A DNA stretch of 17,512 nucleotides from JASFYU01 sp045046905 (GTDB taxonomy: Bacteria > Bacteroidota > Bacteroidia > Flavobacteriales > Flavobacteriaceae), in assembly GCA_045046905.1 (NCBI GenBank), contig JASFYU010000079.1, positions 1 to 17,512 of the forward strand. The letters are read 5' to 3'. The notes beneath the pieces were generated by a model, which saw only the letters and a list, made by a program, of their open reading frames with translations, did no database searches and had not been told where the DNA came from. Positions 14,864 to 17,512 of the stretch are shown here, piece by piece (positions within the stretch are counted from its first letter, which is position 1; every line of letters begins with the position of its first letter). Position numbers and translations under genes: made by a program.

Positions 14864-15622
14864 TTAGCGTATATACCGTTCGGCCCAATTGGCTATCATT
14901 TTTCCAACATAGAGAGAATCTTCTTTTCTAGACAATAGATGGTCAGCGGTGTCTAGAGAAATAAAGCTTTTTGGGTGCCGAGCTGCTCTGTAGATCTGTG
15001 CGGCATTCTCTATGCCGACCGTTGTGTCTTGGGGTGAATGCAGTACTATCAAAGGTAGTTTTAAGGTCTTGAGGCTTTCCTCAATATTTTTCTCATTAAT
15101 ATCATCTAAAAACTGTTTTCGAATTTTAAATGGCCTGCCTCCGATACTCAATAGGGCTTCTCCCTTGGTGTTAATTTCATCTATTCCTGAGCTAAGCAAA
15201 TGAGAAATGTGTTTTGGACTTGATGGTGCCCCAATGGTAGCAACGGCTTTTACACTTGCAATATGATGTGCCGCGAAAATAACGGCCGCACCCCCAAATG
15301 AATGTCCGATCAATATATCAGGTGCCGAATAGTTCGCTTCTAAAAATTGAGCAGCCGAAATCAAATCGTCTATATTAGAAGAAAAATTAGAATGTTCAAA
15401 ATCGCCCTCGCTTTCACCTAGACCCGTAAAATCAAAACTCAATACGGCGATGCCACATTTATTCAATGCTCGACCAATATTTCGGATAGCAGTTAAATTT
15501 TTAGTACAGGTAAAGCAGTGTGCGAACAAAGCATAACTTTTCAACTCTTTATCCGGAAATTCAATTCTGGCTGCCAATTCTTGACCTTGGGCGTTGTTAA
15601 ATTTAATTTTTTGACTTTTCAT
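14864..15622 (-). CDS. Alpha/beta hydrolase (type often fused to OsmC)
   Basis: This is a 252-residue soluble protein without a signal. The alpha/beta hydrolase elements are in order: FAHCFTCTKN (33-42, oxyanion region), LSFDFTGLGESEG (61-73), the nucleophile elbow GHSFGG (S108), the acid D199 (LHSPQDTTVG) and the catalytic H228 (DTADHLLS). The HCFTCTKNL motif is typical of hydrolases that in many bacteria form the N-terminal half of a 400-residue hydrolase/OsmC fusion. Here the protein ends at NWAERYIR, where the OsmC domain would normally begin, and no OsmC remnant is recognisable downstream. It may be an esterase or thioesterase tied to peroxide or disulfide stress; the substrate is unknown. 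The start is the ATG at 15622, with a MITE-like element ending 16 bp upstream. Confidence 0.9.
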   Translation of the reverse strand: MKSQKIKFNNAQGQELAARIEFPDKELKSYALFAHCFTCTKNLTAIRNIGRALNKCGIAVLSFDFTGLGESEGDFEHSNFSSNIDDLISAAQFLEANYSAPDILIGHSFGGAAVIFAAHHIASVKAVATIGAPSSPKHISHLLSSGIDEINTKGEALLSIGGRPFKIRKQFLDDINEKNIEESLKTLKLPLIVLHSPQDTTVGIENAAQIYRAARHPKSFISLDTADHLLSRKEDSLYVGKMIANWAERYIR

Positions 15623-15637
15623 GGCTATTTTTTTAAG

Positions 15638-15805
15638 TCTAAGGATTTGTTACGAAATAAGTTGACGGAATTGGCAAAGTTATTTTTTTCTTTATCAAGG
15701 CACAATATTTTAGGCATAGCCTTAGCTACGGTTCAAATTTTTAATGTAGAAAAAGGAGAAAAGAACAAATCAAAATGGCAAATTAGTTCTTAACAAATCC
15801 TAAGA
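15638..15805. mobile_element. MITE-like element with 27-bp imperfect terminal inverted repeats
   Basis: Bases 15638-15664 and the reverse complement of 15779-15805 agree at 23 of 27 positions, including an uninterrupted 11-bp block AGGATTTGTTA. Identity stops abruptly outside these ends, and TAAG flanks both sides (15634-15637 and 15806-15809), as expected of a 4-bp target duplication. The 168-bp unit encodes no transposase. It lies between the hydrolase start and a compound repeat and contains the -7 box at 15675. Confidence 0.5.
15675..15682 (-). promoter_or_regulatory. Candidate -7 box for the alpha/beta hydrolase, inside the MITE-like element
   Basis: The minus strand reads TAACTTTG, identical to the box before the YceI gene, 53 bp upstream of the ATG at 15622. 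Because it lies within the element, the element may supply the promoter. Confidence 0.4.
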
Positions 15806-15829
15806 TAAGCGAATCAATCTAATCTCAGT

Positions 15830-15985
15830 AGTGGGTTTAATTACCCTCGCGATAGCTATCGCGACTGCATCGAATTAAAATGATATTTTCGCAGGCATAG
15901 CTCGTGTGTCGTGATTCTCTTGGTGATTACTCAAAAGGTTTTAAACTACCTGCCGGCCTCTAGTGCAGCTCTGCGTTGAGGTAAC
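15830..15985 (+). repeat. Compound intergenic repeat, single unit reaching a stop codon
   Basis: It has the head AGTGGGTTTAAT (15830-15841), a perfect 18-bp palindrome TCGCGATAGCTATCGCGA (15847-15864) merging into ACTGCATCGAA (15864-15874), and an AT-rich stretch with GCATAGCTCGTGTG. The 3' end degenerates (GGTTTTAAACTACCTGCCGG) and closes with TTGAGGTA, which runs directly into the stop codon of the phosphodiesterase gene (15986-15988). Confidence 0.7.
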
Positions 15986-16894
15986 TCATTCAAAAATTGA
16001 TGATGGCACCTTTCCTATCCAGGATTTCGGAGTTTTATCACAGCCAAAAAGAGCAGCAATTATTTTAGCGGTATTTGCATTGCTGTTAGGTTCATTAAGT
16101 GATTTTCCTTTTACTATACCAGGGCCTGTAATGCCCCATGGAACCTCCATTTCTTCAATACTTAGTCCTCCATGGCTCGATGTTCGTGTGCCACCATGGT
16201 CTGATACTAATAGAAAGTTTGTATCATCATAAAGTCCAGAAGATTTTAATTTATCTATAAATTTTCCAATTTCTATATCTATAGCCTCAATGGCACTTAT
16301 ATACTCAGGAGACATCCATTTATTACTATGTCCTTTATGGTCAACGTGCACAGAGTATAAGAAAACAAGAGATGGATCTGTTTTATTTTCAACAATAAAA
16401 TTATATGCTTTGTTATAATTTTCTGTATAACCGTCATTTTCTTCAAAATTTAGCTCATCGATATATTCTTTATTAAAGGAATTAATTAATTCGGCCCAAT
16501 TATAATAAAAAGCAGTTTTGACATTGGGGACTTGTTCTTTTAAAACCTTGAAAATTGATGGATAATACCCCAAATGATCTTTCTCTATCGGAGGAAGTAT
16601 TTGATTATCAACTCTCCAAGTATTAGAAGTAACACCGTGTTGTTCTGGTCCACCAGAGGTTAAGTGACTAGTCCAATTAGGTAGTGTGACAGACGGCATT
16701 ACACAACGCGTATGTAAAGATAAAATACCATCATTCATAAGAGCATCTAAATTTGGGTGTTTTGATTTTTGGTATCCTTCAACACTTAAGCCATCTACGC
16801 CTATAATAACTACGCTCTTGGTATTCGTAACAGTTTTCGTACAACTCAATAAAGTTAGCAGGGTAAAAAGAGATACTATTATTTTTAAATTCAT
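15986..16894 (-). CDS. Alkaline-phosphatase-superfamily phosphodiesterase / nucleotide pyrophosphatase lipoprotein
   Basis: This is a 302-residue protein with lipoprotein signal MNLKIIVSLFTLLTLLSC (Cys18). The domain has the superfamily's bimetal site: D34 (IIGVDGL), nucleophile T70 in PSVTLPNWTS, D185 and H189 (VHVDHKGHS), D232 and H233 (SDHGG), and H241 (SSHGG). The TLPN form of the nucleophile motif is that of nucleotide pyrophosphatase/phosphodiesterases, so it probably cleaves a phosphodiester or pyrophosphate outside the cytoplasm. It is shorter than many members but has all motifs and a normal end. Base composition looks more AT-rich than the neighbours, and it is bounded by repeat DNA on its 3' side and by a 600-bp gene-free stretch on the other, which would fit acquisition by transfer. 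The substrate is not predictable. Confidence 0.88.
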   Translation of the reverse strand: MNLKIIVSLFTLLTLLSCTKTVTNTKSVVIIGVDGLSVEGYQKSKHPNLDALMNDGILSLHTRCVMPSVTLPNWTSHLTSGGPEQHGVTSNTWRVDNQILPPIEKDHLGYYPSIFKVLKEQVPNVKTAFYYNWAELINSFNKEYIDELNFEENDGYTENYNKAYNFIVENKTDPSLVFLYSVHVDHKGHSNKWMSPEYISAIEAIDIEIGKFIDKLKSSGLYDDTNFLLVSDHGGTRTSSHGGLSIEEMEVPWGITGPGIVKGKSLNEPNSNANTAKIIAALFGCDKTPKSWIGKVPSSIFE

Positions 16895-16962
16895 TTTAGT
16901 TTTTGTTTAAATGTTTGCTCCTATTGAATGATTTTTCGTGCTGGCTCTCCAATTCGATTGTT

Positions 16963-16970
16963 CAAAAGTA
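16963..16970 (-). promoter_or_regulatory. Candidate -7 box for the phosphodiesterase gene
   Basis: The minus strand reads TACTTTTG, an exact TAnnTTTG match, 68 bp upstream of the ATG at 16894. TTTG further upstream is 28 bp away, too far for a standard -33 element. Confidence 0.35.
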
Positions 16971-17263
16971 AGGCCTTTTATAGCTGTTTTTGTCAGCACA
17001 AACTATTCTTGATCGGGGTGAGTATTTTTTAGTCGTTTTGTATGAATAGTGATTTCAGATGAGGCTCTCTATTTTTTTTGAACAACTCAAAATTGTTAGT
17101 CTCGGTCCAACTAAAATTAAAATTTGTTTTATTTGTATAATATGTCGAACAGCGTTAAATGTAGCGTGTTACGTTTAGGTCTTTAAAAATTCAATTTCGA
17201 ATTGAAGAAAAATTATCAATATTGTAAACAAATATTTAGGTCGAACTCGGGTTTAGAGCAAAG
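16971..17263. other. Gene-free AT-rich stretch
   Basis: No coding frame that I can support is present on either strand. Visible structure is limited to the inverted repeat TTCAATT/AATTGAA around TCG (17190-17206) and the motif GGTCGAACTCGG (17239-17250), a near copy of the motif at 1708 and 12378. Confidence 0.5.
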
Positions 17264-17512
17264 CTTGACTGCACTACGATTATAGTAGCTAGCTGTTTAC
17301 TCAAAAAGAATTCCTCTAGGCTATGCCTCGGGATTTCCGATTTACCTATCCTTGTGAGAGCCTACCTACAGCAGGCCTGCCTGACGGCGAAGGCAGGGTC
17401 GGAACTTTCTTTTTGCAGTTCCGGCTGAGGTATAATACCAAATTTCGGTTTTTGGCCCTAAGGCCAAAATGAAACTGGCGAAATACCCCTATGGCTCTGC
17501 CTAGGGGATAGT
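17264..17512 (+). repeat. Divergent compound repeat with a series of hairpins, cut by the window edge
   Basis: It begins GACTGCACTACGA, like ACTGCATCGAA, then CTATGCCTCG (17321-17330) and a closing GAGGTATAATACC. Between and after these are perfect inverted repeats: CCTGCCT/AGGCAGG (17376-17397), CGGAACT/AGTTCCG (17400-17423), TTTTGGCC/GGCCAAAA with loop CTAA (17450-17469), and CCCCTA/TAGGGG (17486-17507). The CCTGCCTGACGGC segment also occurs in inverse orientation near 7910. Confidence 0.6.

Noticed and set aside
15518..15793. 91-residue plus-strand open frame opposite the hydrolase start
   Set aside because: Its first part is antisense to the hydrolase and its second part lies in the MITE-like element; no family or leader is visible.

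Overview
The window looks like chromosomal DNA of a marine member of the Flavobacteriaceae (Bacteroidetes), near Maribacter/Zobellia/Arenibacter in character. The reasons are the AT-rich genes, lipoproteins with short Bacteroidetes-type signals, the weak or absent Shine-Dalgarno sequences, several upstream boxes of the Bacteroidetes -7 form TAnnTTTG, and a set of typical gene families: a TolB-propeller/amidohydrolase giant, a ThuA/sugar-dehydrogenase/cytochrome c fusion, DUF2490, YceI and a 7TM AraC regulator. The genus is an inference.

Layout. Positions 1-1700 (+) hold the end of a family 2 glycosyltransferase overlapping a two-domain VOC protein, closed by a hairpin terminator. Positions 1963-7724 (-) hold four genes read right to left: the 1100-residue amidohydrolase, a CDP-alcohol phosphatidyltransferase, a DUF2490 outer-membrane-type protein and a YceI-like lipoprotein. 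A 546-bp divergent intergenic region (7725-8270) carries a large palindrome and a three-unit repeat. Positions 8271-11297 (+) encode a ThuA / PQQ-type sugar dehydrogenase / PKD / cytochrome c lipoprotein that seems to have lost its C-terminal domain. A strong terminator follows at 11532-11564. Positions 11741-16894 (-) hold an FKBP-type prolyl isomerase lipoprotein, a CPBP intramembrane protease next to a membrane-embedded AraC regulator, an alpha/beta hydrolase, and a secreted alkaline-phosphatase-superfamily phosphodiesterase. The last 600 bp hold no gene that I can support but end in a dense series of hairpins.

The most unusual content is between the genes. At least six intergenic stretches carry copies of one compound repeat. 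Its modules are a head AGTGGGTTTAAT, a palindrome (CCCTCATTGAGGG or a CGATAGCTATCG type), a box ACTGCATCGAA, an AT-rich stretch leading to a CCTCG arm, a variable loop often holding GC-rich CCTGCCT hairpins, and a closing CGAGGTTGTTGATT box. Two copies share a 62-nt core with three differences. The copies lie hard against gene boundaries: at a stop codon at 15986, 39 bp upstream of a TTG start at 14496, and about 100 bp past a truncated reading frame ending at 11297. Separately, 15638-15805 has the form of a MITE, with imperfect 27-bp terminal inverted repeats and a TAAG duplication, and sits directly upstream of the alpha/beta hydrolase.

Functionally the genes do not form one pathway. They are envelope and periplasm genes (lipoproteins, outer-membrane, lipid synthesis, carbohydrate or peptide degradation) separated by mobile or repetitive DNA. 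The pair most likely to act together is the membrane-bound AraC regulator and the CPBP protease (12439-14496).
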